Shown: positions 27,029 through 35,842, counted from the stretch's first letter. The stretch: 64,000 bases of DNA from Tenacibaculum pelagium (GCF_014062345.1 NZ_JACGLS010000002.1:341739-405738), one strand, 5' to 3'. Program-made: numbers and translations. The notes: generated from the letters alone by a model not told the origin.

Positions 27029-27367
27029 ATGGGAAATCAAAAATTATATAAAGGCTCTTTACAAACCATCATCCTAAAGCTTTTAGCTCAGAATGATAAA
27101 ATGTATGGTTATGAAATTACTCAAAAGGTAAAAGAATTAACCAAAGGAGAATTAAAGATAACCGAAGGAGCTTTATATCCTGCCTTACACAAATTAGAAG
27201 CCGAAGGATTGTTAGATGTTGAAGTTGCTAAAGTTGGTAACCGATTGCGTAAATATTACAAACTAACAGAAAACGGAACTAAAGAAACCGCGAACAAGTT
27301 AGAAGAAATGCAAGAGTTTTTAAAAACCATGCAGCAATTGGTGAACCCTAAATTTAGTTTAGAGTAA
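27029..27367 (+). CDS. PadR family transcriptional regulator
   Basis: A 112-residue winged-helix regulator: GSLQTIILKLLAQNDKMYGYEITQKV, then the recognition part ITEGALYPALHKLEAEGLLDVE and the wing RLRKYYKLTENGTKE. A C-terminal helix for dimerisation follows. PadR repressors usually respond to small molecules or membrane stress; no ligand is visible. It heads an operon with three related membrane proteins, and a palindrome overlaps its promoter. The next ATG is 10 bases after its stop. Confidence 0.92.
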   Translation: MGNQKLYKGSLQTIILKLLAQNDKMYGYEITQKVKELTKGELKITEGALYPALHKLEAEGLLDVEVAKVGNRLRKYYKLTENGTKETANKLEEMQEFLKTMQQLVNPKFSLE

Positions 27368-27377
27368 ATTTTTAGCT

Positions 27378-28022
27378 ATGGAATTAACAAAAGAACAAAT
27401 ACAAAGAGTAAACAAGTACTTAGATTTAAAAGGTGTAAAATTCATTGATTTTAGAGTTGAAATCTTTGATCATATCGTTTCACAAATAGAGCAAAAATTA
27501 GAAGTAGAAAACACTGATTTCGAAACTATTTTTTATCAAGTAACTGACCAATGGAATAAACAGTTAAACTCATCTTCAAGTTTTATTTTTGGTTTAGCCT
27601 ATTCTGCACCTAAAGTTGTTATGAATAAAGCAAAGAAAGTTTTTAAACCTTTTTTCTTTTTCACGTTAGTGCTTTGCATATTACCAGGAATATTAATGTC
27701 TTTTTTAGACCTTAAAATATCTCCTCAAGTCGTTAACAGAACATCAAAAACAATAAATGTTATTGCGTTACTACTTTCTTCTATATGGTTATTTACAACC
27801 ATTAAAACAAGTAGAGACAAAATAAAAACCGTGTATAGTTTTATTATAAAAACACAGAGCCTTACCATTATTTACGTGCCACTTATGGTCTTAACCAGCT
27901 CAATTAAAGATGGCTTAACTATAACCTTGTTTTTAGTATTTGTATCTATGGTGATGTTAAATGTTATTTTTTATAAAAAACACCAAAAAGAAAAAGAGAA
28001 ATATAAATTATTAGTGGGATAA
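27378..28022 (+). CDS. PadR-associated membrane protein, copy 1
   Basis: A 214-residue protein with an N-terminal soluble helical domain (about residues 1-85) and four hydrophobic segments. The shared N-terminal pattern ELTKEQIQRVNKYL...DFRVEIFDHI resembles the HAAS-type helical domains that often lie next to PadR regulators; that assignment is inference. The two following genes share it. The start region is nearly identical in DNA to that of copy 2 (GAATTAACAAAAGAACAAAT versus GAGTTAACAAAGGAACAAAT), showing a duplication. Function is unknown; a membrane sensor role is possible. Confidence 0.8.
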   Translation: MELTKEQIQRVNKYLDLKGVKFIDFRVEIFDHIVSQIEQKLEVENTDFETIFYQVTDQWNKQLNSSSSFIFGLAYSAPKVVMNKAKKVFKPFFFFTLVLCILPGILMSFLDLKISPQVVNRTSKTINVIALLLSSIWLFTTIKTSRDKIKTVYSFIIKTQSLTIIYVPLMVLTSSIKDGLTITLFLVFVSMVMLNVIFYKKHQKEKEKYKLLVG

Positions 28023-28027
28023 TTGCT

Positions 28028-28688
28028 GTGGAGTTAACAAAGGAACAAATAAAAAGGATTAATGATTTTTTAGAGGGAATTGGTATTGAATATATCGATA
28101 TTCGTTTTGAAATGGTAGATCATATTGCTTCAGAAATTGAAAATAAGGTTGACAATAAAAATTTGTTTTTTGAAAACAAGCGTTTTCAAACACCTTTTAT
28201 AAAATATCTGTTAAGTCAAAAGGCAACGTATTTAAAAAACTATAAAGAACAAAAAAAGAAAAGCTTTTGGGTTAATACTCAAAAAATAGTAATTGATATG
28301 TTTCAACAAGCAGTAAAACCGCTTAATCTTATATTGATTATATCATTTCTTACTGCAGTGTATTACTTAGAGAAATTCAATATTAAATATTTAGATGAAA
28401 CCATTTTTGTAAGCTTTTTTTGCAAATTTCATGTACATAGCTATAAAATTCAATCGATTTAAAAAGAAGTTTGGTGAGATTAGAATTATTCAAACTTATG
28501 TAAGTTTTTTAATGTTTAATTATATCATTGCTTTTCACTTTCATAGTTCAACATCGTTTTTAAGTGAAAATAGCTCTCCTTTTATTATATATAAGGCTGC
28601 AATAATGTTAATGCTTAATTTTTTAGTTCTTATGAGTTATAGAAGTCGAAAAGTTAATATTGAAAAACAATTTAATCATCTTGTATAA
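28028..28688 (+). pseudogene. PadR-associated membrane protein, copy 2, frameshifted
   Basis: The frame starts at a GTG (28028, MELTKEQIKRINDFLEGIG) and runs to a stop at 28460-28462. It keeps the shared D-R-E..DH motif. Beyond the T7 run at 28415-28421 the homologous membrane part continues in another frame, to 28688 (after the ATG at 28431). Removing one T restores one protein of about 219 codons that reads ...ETIFVSFF-ANFMYIAIKFN.... This is either a real inactivating insertion, phase variation at the homopolymer, or a sequencing error. The gene lies 5 bases after copy 1 and 3 bases before copy 3. Confidence 0.75.
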
Positions 28689-28691
28689 ACT

Positions 28692-29384
28692 ATGAAACTA
28701 ACCACTCTTCAAATAGAGCAACTATACAAATTCACACGTCAACATTATATGGAGCATTACGATGTACAAACTGAATTAGTAGATCATTTAGCAAACGACA
28801 TCGAACAAATTTGGATCGAGAAACCAGCTTTAACTTTTAAACAAGCTAGAGATATTTCCTTTAAAAAATTCGGGATATTTGGTTTTATGGATGTGCTAGA
28901 AGAGAAGCAAAAGCAAATGAATAAAAAGTATTTCAGAATTATTTTAGGCTTTGTAAAACAGTGGTTTTCTATTCCTAAAATAATAGTAACACTAACAATG
29001 TTTTATTGTTTTTATCTTCTATTACAATTTTCATTTGCGCAATATTTATTTCCTGGGCTTTTCTTCACTATTTTAATAATTGAGTTTATTCTTCTTTTAA
29101 AAAGAAGAAAAAAGCTAAACACTAAATTTAAAACAACAGGTAAAAAGTGGTTGTTTGAAGACATTATTGAAACACAAGGAAATGGTAATGTTATATTTGG
29201 TTTATTCTATGTGTTCCAGTTTTTAACCCCTAACTCATATGATAATTTAAGTACATCATCTAGTTTAATTATATCAGCTGCTACAACATTAGCTGTTATT
29301 ATTGGGTATGTTAGCTTGATTGTAATCCCTAAAAAAGCTGAATACCTACTTGAAAAACATTATCCAGAATATAAGCTAGTTTAA
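28692..29384 (+). CDS. PadR-associated membrane protein, copy 3
   Basis: A 230-residue protein with the same plan: an N-terminal helical domain (LTTLQIEQLYKFTRQHYMEHYDV, then TELVDHLANDIEQIW) and four hydrophobic segments. The N-terminal motif (T/R-E-LVDHLA) matches copies 1 and 2, but the rest is more diverged, so this copy is older. It is the last gene of the operon and converges with rsmI, leaving one base between stops. The function is unknown. Confidence 0.8.
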   Translation: MKLTTLQIEQLYKFTRQHYMEHYDVQTELVDHLANDIEQIWIEKPALTFKQARDISFKKFGIFGFMDVLEEKQKQMNKKYFRIILGFVKQWFSIPKIIVTLTMFYCFYLLLQFSFAQYLFPGLFFTILIIEFILLLKRRKKLNTKFKTTGKKWLFEDIIETQGNGNVIFGLFYVFQFLTPNSYDNLSTSSSLIISAATTLAVIIGYVSLIVIPKKAEYLLEKHYPEYKLV

Positions 29385-29385
29385 A

Positions 29386-30057
29386 TTACTTTTTACCTTC
29401 AACAATAATCACAATTTCGCCTTTGGCAGGTTTCTCTGTATAATATGATAACACTTCTTTTACACTTCCTCTTTTGGTTTCTTCAAACAATTTTGTCAAT
29501 TCTCTAGAAACTGACACTTGTCTGTCTGTTCCAAAATACTCACCAAAATGAGTTAATGTTTTTAATAATTTATGCGGACTCTCATAAAAAATCATTGTAC
29601 GAGTTTCTTCCGCTAAGAGTTTTAAACGTGTTTGACGACCTTTTTTAACGGGTAAAAAACCTTCAAAAACAAACTTATCATTTGGCAAACCAGAATTTAC
29701 TAAAGCAGGAACAAAAGCTGTTGCTCCTGGCAAACATTCAACAGCTATATCTTGCTGAACACAAGCACGAGTAAGTAAAAAACCAGGGTCAGAAATTGCA
29801 GGAGTACCAGCATCAGAAATCAATGCACAAGTTTCACCATTTTTCAACCTACTTATAACACCTTCTACAGATTTATGCTCGTTATGCATATGATGACTAT
29901 ACATTTGTGTAGCAATCTCAAAGTGCTTTAATAACTTTCCGCTTGTACGCGTATCTTCTGCTAAAATAAAATCGACCTCCTTTAAAATTCTAATTGCTCT
30001 TAAAGTAATATCCTCTAAATTTCCGATAGGTGTTGGTACCAAATACAATTTACTCAT
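29386..30057 (-). CDS. rsmI: 16S rRNA (cytidine1402-2'-O)-methyltransferase
   Basis: A 223-residue tetrapyrrole-methylase-fold enzyme that 2'-O-methylates C1402 at the ribosomal decoding centre. It begins LYLVPTPIGNLEDITLRA and has ALISDAGTPAISDPG, ECLPGATAFVPALVNSG and FYESPHKLLKTL, all family hallmarks. The length is slightly short, missing part of the C-terminal extension seen in longer homologs. It is divergent from dxs; the 38-base gap contains both -7 boxes, each exactly four bases from its ATG. Confidence 0.96.
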   Translation of the reverse strand: MSKLYLVPTPIGNLEDITLRAIRILKEVDFILAEDTRTSGKLLKHFEIATQMYSHHMHNEHKSVEGVISRLKNGETCALISDAGTPAISDPGFLLTRACVQQDIAVECLPGATAFVPALVNSGLPNDKFVFEGFLPVKKGRQTRLKLLAEETRTMIFYESPHKLLKTLTHFGEYFGTDRQVSVSRELTKLFEETKRGSVKEVLSYYTEKPAKGEIVIIVEGKK

Positions 30058-30061
30058 ACAG

Positions 30062-30091
30062 CAAAGCTACAACAAAGTTTTAGTACATTTG
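30062..30091. promoter_or_regulatory. Divergent leaderless promoters of rsmI and dxs
   Basis: The 38 bases between the two start codons hold TAGCTTTG on the minus strand (30062-30069) and TACATTTG on the plus strand (30084-30091). Each matches TAnnTTTG and each is exactly four bases from its own ATG (30057 and 30096), predicting two leaderless mRNAs. Confidence 0.7.
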
Positions 30092-30095
30092 TGGT

Positions 30096-31871
30096 ATGCC
30101 AAAAAAGCTATTAAAAAATATAAATTTACCTGCTGATATAAGACAATTATCTTCTGATGAATTGCCTTTATTAGCAAAAGAATTGCGTGAATTTATTATT
30201 GATGTAGTTGCTACTAAAGAAGGGCATTTAGGTGCAAGTTTAGGTGTAGTAGAACTCACCATAGCTTTGCATTATTTGTTTGATACACCAAACGATCAAT
30301 TAGTTTGGGATGTTGGCCATCAAGCTTACGGGCATAAAATTTTGACGGGTCGAAAAGATGTTTTTCACACCAACAGACAGCAAGGAGGAATCTCCGGATT
30401 TCCTAAGCGTAGCGAAAGCGAATACGATACTTTTGGTGTAGGTCATTCATCTACTTCTATTTCGGCGGCCTTAGGTATGGCGATCGCTTCAAAATTACAA
30501 GGAAACGACAAACACCACATCGCTGTTATTGGTGATGCATCTATTGCTAGCGGAATGTCTTTTGAAGCTTTAAATCATGCTGGAGATACGAATGCAAATC
30601 TATTAGTTATTTTAAACGACAATGCTATAGGTATTGATCCTTCAGTTGGTGCACTAAAACATTATTTAACTAGAATAAAATCTACGCGATCTGATATTGA
30701 GCAGCACAATATTTTTGAAGGCTTAAACTTTGATTATTCTGGTCCGATTGACGGACATAATTTTGAAGAATTATTATTAGAATTAAACCGATTAAAACAA
30801 GTTGAAGGGCCTAAGTTTTTGCATGTTATTACCACTAAAGGAAAAGGACTTAAACAAGCAGAACAAGATCAAGTAAAATACCATGCTCCTGGTAAATTTG
30901 ATAAAATTTCTGGTGCTATTTTGCCAAAAGAAGCAAGTAAATTTACCAAATTTCAAGATGTTTTTGGAAAAACCATTGTTGAATTAGCTACTGAGAACAA
31001 AAAAATTGTAGGAATTACTCCTGCAATGTTAACAGGGAGTTCTCTAAAATTTATGTTAGAAGAATTTCCTGAGCGTACTTTTGATGTTGGTATTGCTGAA
31101 CAACATGCAGTTACTTTAGCTGCTGGTATGGCAACCCAAGGTTTAGTTCCGTTTTGTAATATTTATTCTACATTTTTACAACGAGCTTACGATCAAATTA
31201 TACATGATGTTGCTCTACAAAACTTACCTGTTATTTTCTGTTTAGATAGAGCTGGTTTGGTAGGTGAAGATGGCGCTACACATCACGGAGTTTTTGATTT
31301 AGCCTATTTACGTTGTATCCCGAATCTTATAATTTTTGCTCCTCGTAACGAAATTGAGTTACGTAACATTATGTATACTGCACAATTGGGGTTAGAGAAT
31401 CCAATCGCTATTCGTTATCCTAGAGGAAAAGGAAAATTAGAACAATGGAATCTACCTTTTGAAAAAACAGAAATAGGAAAAGGAGCTTGTTTAAGAGATG
31501 GAAATCAAATTGCAGTGCTATCTGCTGGGGCAATTGCTGATAATGTTTCTGAAGCGGTTAATTTATTAAATAATGAGGTTTCAGTTGCTCATTATGATAT
31601 ACGTTTTATAAAACCATTAGACACAGAACTTCTAAATACTATATTTAATGAGTTTGATAAAATAATTACCATTGAAGATGGCGCTATAAAAGGCGGATTA
31701 GGTTCTGCTGTATTAGAATACGCATCAGATGTAAATTATACTGGTAAAATAAAATTATTGGGAGTTCCTGATGAATTTATCCATCATGGTACTGTTGAGC
31801 AATTACAACAGTCTTGTGGAATTGATTCTTTATCTATTCAAGAGAAAATAATTAGTTTAGTTTCTAAATAA
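30096..31871 (+). CDS. dxs: 1-deoxy-D-xylulose-5-phosphate synthase
   Basis: A 591-residue thiamine-diphosphate enzyme that joins pyruvate and glyceraldehyde-3-phosphate, the first step of the MEP route to isoprenoids. The sequence shows VVELTIALHYLFDTPNDQLVWDVGHQAYGHK, the TPP motif GDASIASGMSFEALNHAG...ILNDN, DVGIAEQHAVTLAAGMA and DRAGLVGEDGATHHG. It is a little shorter than the E. coli enzyme (620 residues), as in other Bacteroidetes. Promoter and start are adjacent, and a bidirectional terminator follows at 32034-32062. Confidence 0.97.
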   Translation: MPKKLLKNINLPADIRQLSSDELPLLAKELREFIIDVVATKEGHLGASLGVVELTIALHYLFDTPNDQLVWDVGHQAYGHKILTGRKDVFHTNRQQGGISGFPKRSESEYDTFGVGHSSTSISAALGMAIASKLQGNDKHHIAVIGDASIASGMSFEALNHAGDTNANLLVILNDNAIGIDPSVGALKHYLTRIKSTRSDIEQHNIFEGLNFDYSGPIDGHNFEELLLELNRLKQVEGPKFLHVITTKGKGLKQAEQDQVKYHAPGKFDKISGAILPKEASKFTKFQDVFGKTIVELATENKKIVGITPAMLTGSSLKFMLEEFPERTFDVGIAEQHAVTLAAGMATQGLVPFCNIYSTFLQRAYDQIIHDVALQNLPVIFCLDRAGLVGEDGATHHGVFDLAYLRCIPNLIIFAPRNEIELRNIMYTAQLGLENPIAIRYPRGKGKLEQWNLPFEKTEIGKGACLRDGNQIAVLSAGAIADNVSEAVNLLNNEVSVAHYDIRFIKPLDTELLNTIFNEFDKIITIEDGAIKGGLGSAVLEYASDVNYTGKIKLLGVPDEFIHHGTVEQLQQSCGIDSLSIQEKIISLVSK

Positions 31872-32033
31872 ACTTATTATAAACGCAAATATTATAAAAA
31901 CTAATATTGCAATTATATCTCTTTTTAAACTTACTTTATACGATTTCCCTTTATCATTATTTTTTTGATACGTTTTTTTCGTTTTAAAATAATCTTTATT
32001 AAGTTTTTATTTATTGACATAAAGCTAAAATAA

Positions 32034-32062
32034 AAAAAGCGAACCAATTTGGTTCGCTTTTT
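32034..32062. terminator. Bidirectional terminator between dxs and atpG
   Basis: A 12- to 13-bp stem (AAAAAGCGAACC / GGTTCGCTTTTT) with a 5-base loop has A and T tracts on both sides. It lies between convergent transcripts and can end both. Confidence 0.8.
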
Positions 32063-32090
32063 ATTTATATAGAAAATTATTTTCTTCTAG

Positions 32091-32156
32091 TTATTCAATG
32101 CTTCTTTGAATTTTAATTTGACTTCGTTTTACTCAGTCTAATTATTCAATGCTTCT
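32091..32156. repeat. Duplicated tail of atpG
   Basis: TTATTCAATGCTTCT occurs at 32091-32105 and again at 32142-32156, the second being the end of atpG. On the minus strand each copy codes EALNN and is followed by a TAG stop two codons on. The outer copy is thus a short duplicate of the atpG 3' end, 36 bases beyond it. Confidence 0.6.
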
Positions 32157-32998
32157 GCACCACCAACAATCTCTAAGATTTCGTTAGTAATTGCAGCTTG
32201 ACGTGCTTTGTTATAAGTTAATAATAACTCATCACGCAATTCAGTAGCATTATCTGTTGCTTTATGCATTGCAGTCATACGAGCACCGTGTTCTGCAGCA
32301 AAAGAATCACGAATTGCTTTGTATAATTGCGTTTTTAAAGACTTAGGTATTAACTCTAATACAATCTCTTCTTTCGATGGTTCAAAGATGTAATCTAAAT
32401 TTACATCAGCATCACCTTCTACCGGTTCGATTGGTAAGAATTGCTCTACTTGTGGTATTTGTGTTGCAGCATTTTTAAATCTATTGTAAATAAGCTCAAT
32501 CTTATCGTAAGAACCATCTACATATAAATCCATTAATTGCTCAGCAACTTTAGCAACGTTATCAAAAGTTAAATCATCAAAAATATCATTTCTGTTTTCA
32601 ATAACTGTATTGTCTTTTGATAAAATATCGTCTCCTTTTTTACCAATTGTAAATAAGTCAACAGCAACTCCATTGTATTTTTCGTCGATTGTTTTAACAG
32701 CTTCTTTAATAATAGAAGAGTTGAAACCACCACATAAACCTCTATTTGAAGTTACAGTAACTAATAATACTTTGTTTACTTCTCTTTGTGTTGAATATGC
32801 TCCACCTGCATCACTATCTAAAGTAGCGCTTAAGCTTTGTAATAATTCAGTAAGCTTAGATGAATACGGACGCATTGCTGTAATTGCATCTTGAGCTTTT
32901 TTCAACTTTGCAGCCGATACCATTTTCATGGCAGAGGTAATCTGCATCGTTGATTTAATCGAAGTAATTCTGTTACGTATTTCTTTTAAGTTTGCCAT
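32138..32998 (-). CDS. atpG: ATP synthase gamma subunit
   Basis: The 286-residue gamma subunit is the central shaft of F1, which turns inside the alpha3beta3 ring. The start MANLKEIRNRITSIKSTMQIT and the end MTAMHKATDNATELRDELLLTYNKARQAAIT match the two terminal helices of the coiled coil, with LLVTVTSNRGLCGGFN in the Rossmann-like part. A longer frame from 33016 begins MLNTIC; the conserved ATG at 32998 is chosen. It is the last gene of atpBEFHAG. A stem-loop lies in the 70-base gap from atpA, and a short copy of its own tail follows downstream. Confidence 0.96.
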   Translation of the reverse strand: MANLKEIRNRITSIKSTMQITSAMKMVSAAKLKKAQDAITAMRPYSSKLTELLQSLSATLDSDAGGAYSTQREVNKVLLVTVTSNRGLCGGFNSSIIKEAVKTIDEKYNGVAVDLFTIGKKGDDILSKDNTVIENRNDIFDDLTFDNVAKVAEQLMDLYVDGSYDKIELIYNRFKNAATQIPQVEQFLPIEPVEGDADVNLDYIFEPSKEEIVLELIPKSLKTQLYKAIRDSFAAEHGARMTAMHKATDNATELRDELLLTYNKARQAAITNEILEIVGGAEALNN

Positions 32999-33015
32999 AC
33001 AAATAGTATTTAGCA

Positions 33016-33060
33016 TTAAGTACTAAGTATTGAGAAAGTGTCTCAATACTTAGTACTAAA
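33016..33060 (-). other. Stem-loop between atpA and atpG
   Basis: A 17-bp perfect stem (33019-33035 with 33041-33057, core GTACTAAGTATTGAGA) closes a 5-base loop and continues with two further pairs after one mismatch. No T tract follows, so it is not a normal terminator. It may protect an mRNA end or tune the expression of atpG relative to atpA. Confidence 0.75.
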
Positions 33061-33068
33061 ATCTTTTA

Positions 33069-34649
33069 TTAAGCTTTAAATTTAGCAGAAATTTCTGCTG
33101 CTGCTGAAGTTAATACATCTGTTACTTCATCAGTTAATTTACCTGCTTTTAACGTATCTAATGTATCTCTATGCTTAGCATTTAAATACTCGATATAATC
33201 TGTTTCGAATTCTTTTACTTTGTTTACAGGTACATCTTTTAACAAGTTTTTAGAACCTGCATAAATGATTGAAATCTGATCTTCTACAGTATAAGGATCA
33301 TTTTGTGCTTGCTTTAAGATTTCAACATTACGTTGACCTTTAGAAATCACATTCATAGTAGCCGCATCTAAATCAGAACCAAACTTAGCGAATGCTTCTA
33401 ATTCACGGTACTGAGCTTGATCTAACTTTAAAGTACCTGATACTTTTTTCATTGATTTAATCTGAGCATTACCTCCAACACGAGATACAGAAATACCTAC
33501 GTTAATTGCTGGACGAACCCCTGAGTTAAATAAATCAGATTCTAAGAAAATCTGTCCATCTGTAATCGAAATTACGTTAGTTGGAATATATGCTGATACG
33601 TCTCCTGCTTGAGTTTCAATGATTGGTAATGCAGTTAAAGAACCTCCACCTTTTACGATTCCTTTTAAAGAATCTGGTAAATCGTTCATTTCACTTGCAA
33701 TCTTGTCATCATTAATAACTTTTGCAGCACGCTCTAATAATCTTGAGTGTAAGTAGAATACATCCCCTGGGTAAGCCTCACGTCCCGGTGGTCTTCTTAA
33801 TAATAAAGATACCTCACGGTAAGCAACTGCTTGTTTAGATAAATCATCATAAACAATTAATGCTGGTCTACCAGTATCACGGAAATATTCTCCAATTGCA
33901 GCTCCTGCGAATGGTGCATATACCTGCATTGGTGCAGGATCTGATGCGTTTGCAGCAACAATAGTTGTATAAGCTAAAGCTCCTTTTTCTTCTAACATGT
34001 TAGCAATAGCTGCTACTGTTGAAGCTTTTTGACCGATAGCTACATAGATACAGTACACTGGTTGTCCTGCATCATAAAATTCTTTTTGATTTAAGATAGT
34101 ATCAATAGCAACTGTAGATTTACCAGTTTGACGGTCTCCAATGATTAACTCACGTTGACCACGTCCTACAGGAATCATTGCGTCGATAGACTTGATACCA
34201 GTTTGCATAGGCTCTGTTACAGGCTCACGGTAAATTACCCCTGGTGCTCTACGCTCTAAAGGCATTTCGTAAGTTGTACCTTCGATTGGTCCTTTACCAT
34301 CGATTGGTTGACCTAAAGTGTTAACAACACGTCCTACAATTCCTTCTCCAGCTCTTAAAGAAGCAATTCTTTCTGTACGCTTTACAGTTGAACCTTCTCT
34401 TACTGATGTAGAAGCACCTAATAATACAACACCTGCATTGTCTTCTTCTAAGTTTAATACGATACCTTCTAATCCGTTATCGAATTCTACTAATTCACCA
34501 TATTGTACGTTAGACAAACCGTAAACACGAGCAATACCATCACCTACTTGTAATACAGTACCTACTTCGTTTAATGAAGCCTTCGACTCGAAATTTGTTA
34601 ATTGTTCCTTTAAAATTGCTGATACTTCAGCTGGTTTAATTGCTGCCAT
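33069..34649 (-). CDS. atpA: ATP synthase alpha subunit
   Basis: The 526-residue alpha subunit forms half of the F1 hexamer and holds the non-catalytic nucleotide sites. It carries the Walker A loop GDRQTGKS (residues 171-178), the beta-barrel start [17 protein letters not shown], Walker [13 protein letters not shown], and the family signature [17 protein letters not shown]. The length is normal. The catalytic beta subunit (atpD) and epsilon (atpC) are absent here and must be encoded elsewhere, as in many Bacteroidetes. Confidence 0.98.
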   Translation of the reverse strand: MAAIKPAEVSAILKEQLTNFESKASLNEVGTVLQVGDGIARVYGLSNVQYGELVEFDNGLEGIVLNLEEDNAGVVLLGASTSVREGSTVKRTERIASLRAGEGIVGRVVNTLGQPIDGKGPIEGTTYEMPLERRAPGVIYREPVTEPMQTGIKSIDAMIPVGRGQRELIIGDRQTGKSTVAIDTILNQKEFYDAGQPVYCIYVAIGQKASTVAAIANMLEEKGALAYTTIVAANASDPAPMQVYAPFAGAAIGEYFRDTGRPALIVYDDLSKQAVAYREVSLLLRRPPGREAYPGDVFYLHSRLLERAAKVINDDKIASEMNDLPDSLKGIVKGGGSLTALPIIETQAGDVSAYIPTNVISITDGQIFLESDLFNSGVRPAINVGISVSRVGGNAQIKSMKKVSGTLKLDQAQYRELEAFAKFGSDLDAATMNVISKGQRNVEILKQAQNDPYTVEDQISIIYAGSKNLLKDVPVNKVKEFETDYIEYLNAKHRDTLDTLKAGKLTDEVTDVLTSAAAEISAKFKA

Positions 34650-34670
34650 CTTATTTCTTTTGATGTATAA

Positions 34671-35228
34671 TTAAATTTGTGGAATGTAATGACTATTGTC
34701 AAATTCTCTTCTTAATTCATTAAATTGATTAGAGATACTTGCATCATATTGCACATCTCCAACACGTAAAATAAATCCTCCTAAAATTTCAGGATTTACT
34801 ATATTTTCTATACTTGCGCTATTTCCTGTAAGTGCTACAATCTTAGCTTGTATTTTATCTTCTAATTCTTTTGTTAAAGCTACTGCTGTAGTAACTTTTG
34901 CAACCTGCATACTTTTATGGTAATCGTAAATGATAGAGTATTGCTTAGCAATTGGCTCTAACATAACCATACGCTTATTTTCTTGTAATAAGTTAAATAA
35001 ACCTTTAACGATGTTATCTACTTTATCACCAAAAAGTGCTGTTAAAACATTACGTTTATCTACAGCTTTAATTACAGGGCTTTTAAGCATTGTTTCTAAG
35101 TCACTGCTTCCTGCAATAGTATCTACGATTAACTTCATGTTATCGTTAACTAAAGTCTCGTTTCCTTGCTCTTTAGCTAGATTTAAAATTGCTTTTGCGT
35201 AACGTAATGCTGGTCTTGCTCCTTTCAT
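34671..35228 (-). CDS. atpH: ATP synthase delta subunit
   Basis: The 185-residue delta subunit (OSCP) ties the top of F1 to the peripheral b stalk. It begins GARPALRYAKAILNLAKEQGNETLV, the helical N-terminal domain that binds alpha, and has the C-terminal ILGGFILRVGDVQYDASISNQ motif typical of this family. It lies 21 bases upstream of atpA and 7 bases downstream of atpF in the operon. Confidence 0.94.
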   Translation of the reverse strand: MKGARPALRYAKAILNLAKEQGNETLVNDNMKLIVDTIAGSSDLETMLKSPVIKAVDKRNVLTALFGDKVDNIVKGLFNLLQENKRMVMLEPIAKQYSIIYDYHKSMQVAKVTTAVALTKELEDKIQAKIVALTGNSASIENIVNPEILGGFILRVGDVQYDASISNQFNELRREFDNSHYIPQI

Positions 35229-35235
35229 CGATTGA

Positions 35236-35736
35236 TTAGTTTAAAGTAACCTCTTCTAACATTCCTTCAACAAGCTTTAATTGATCATCTTGTGAGGCTA
35301 ATTCTTTTCTTACTACTTGCTGAGCGATGTTGATAGATAAATCTGCTACATTCTTCTTTAATTCAGCGATTGCAGCTTGTTGCTCTTGTTTGATTGTTGC
35401 TTTCGCATTTTCAATCATAATAGTAGCTTGCTCTGAAGCTTCTTCTTTAGCTTCTGCGATAATGTTATCTTTAATCTCACGTGCTTCTTTCATCATTGCA
35501 TCTCTTTCTGCACGAGCTTCTTTGATCATTTTTTCATTATCAGCTTGTAAGTTTTGCATTTCTTTACGAGCATTTTCAGCTTGATCTAATGCGTTTTGGA
35601 TACCTTCTTCTCTTTCATCTAAAGAGTTTAAGATTGGTTTCCAAGCAAATTTTGCTAATAAAAATAATAAGATTCCTAAAACTACTAGTTGCATTACGAA
35701 CAACCCAGGAGAAAAATCATTTAATAACTGATCCAT
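35236..35736 (-). CDS. atpF: ATP synthase b subunit
   Basis: The 166-residue b subunit forms the peripheral stalk of the enzyme. One N-terminal membrane helix (GLFVMQLVVLGILLFLLAKF) is followed by WKPILNSLDEREEGIQNALDQAE and a long charged helix, as expected. The longest frame begins at 35802, but the conserved start is the ATG at 35736 (MDQLLNDFSPGLF). A stem-loop lies between atpE and this gene. Two b chains should dimerise through the helix. Confidence 0.95.
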   Translation of the reverse strand: MDQLLNDFSPGLFVMQLVVLGILLFLLAKFAWKPILNSLDEREEGIQNALDQAENARKEMQNLQADNEKMIKEARAERDAMMKEAREIKDNIIAEAKEEASEQATIMIENAKATIKQEQQAAIAELKKNVADLSINIAQQVVRKELASQDDQLKLVEGMLEEVTLN

Positions 35737-35780
35737 TATATATCTAATTAATTCTTTTAAAAATTGGTTTTGTTTAATTG

Positions 35781-35824
35781 ATAAAACATTTCCTGTAACC
35801 AACCGTTACAGGAGAATGTTTTAT
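35781..35824 (-). other. Stem-loop between atpE and atpF
   Basis: Two helical blocks, ATAAAACATT (35781-35790) with its complement at 35815-35824, and CCTGTAAC (35792-35799) with GTTACAGG (35805-35812), form an 18-bp stem with a small internal loop and a 5-base end loop. No T tract follows. It sits directly after the gene whose product is needed in the most copies, so an mRNA-stability role is plausible. Confidence 0.7.
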
Positions 35825-35842
35825 TTCTGTTTTCTTTCGGAA

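Noticed and set aside
28415..28421. Programmed ribosomal frameshift at the T7 run
   Set aside because: The run could slip, but no stimulatory hairpin or pause signal is seen nearby; mutation or a read error is simpler.
28431..28688. Separate 85-residue gene
   Set aside because: It is the displaced 3' part of copy 2 of the PadR-associated membrane proteins and lacks its own N-terminal domain.
31857..32020. Short membrane-like ORF on the minus strand after dxs
   Set aside because: A hydrophobic segment (IIAILVFIIFAFIISLF) is visible, but the frame has no start codon unless one base is added, and AT-rich DNA often gives such runs. It also overlaps the dxs end.
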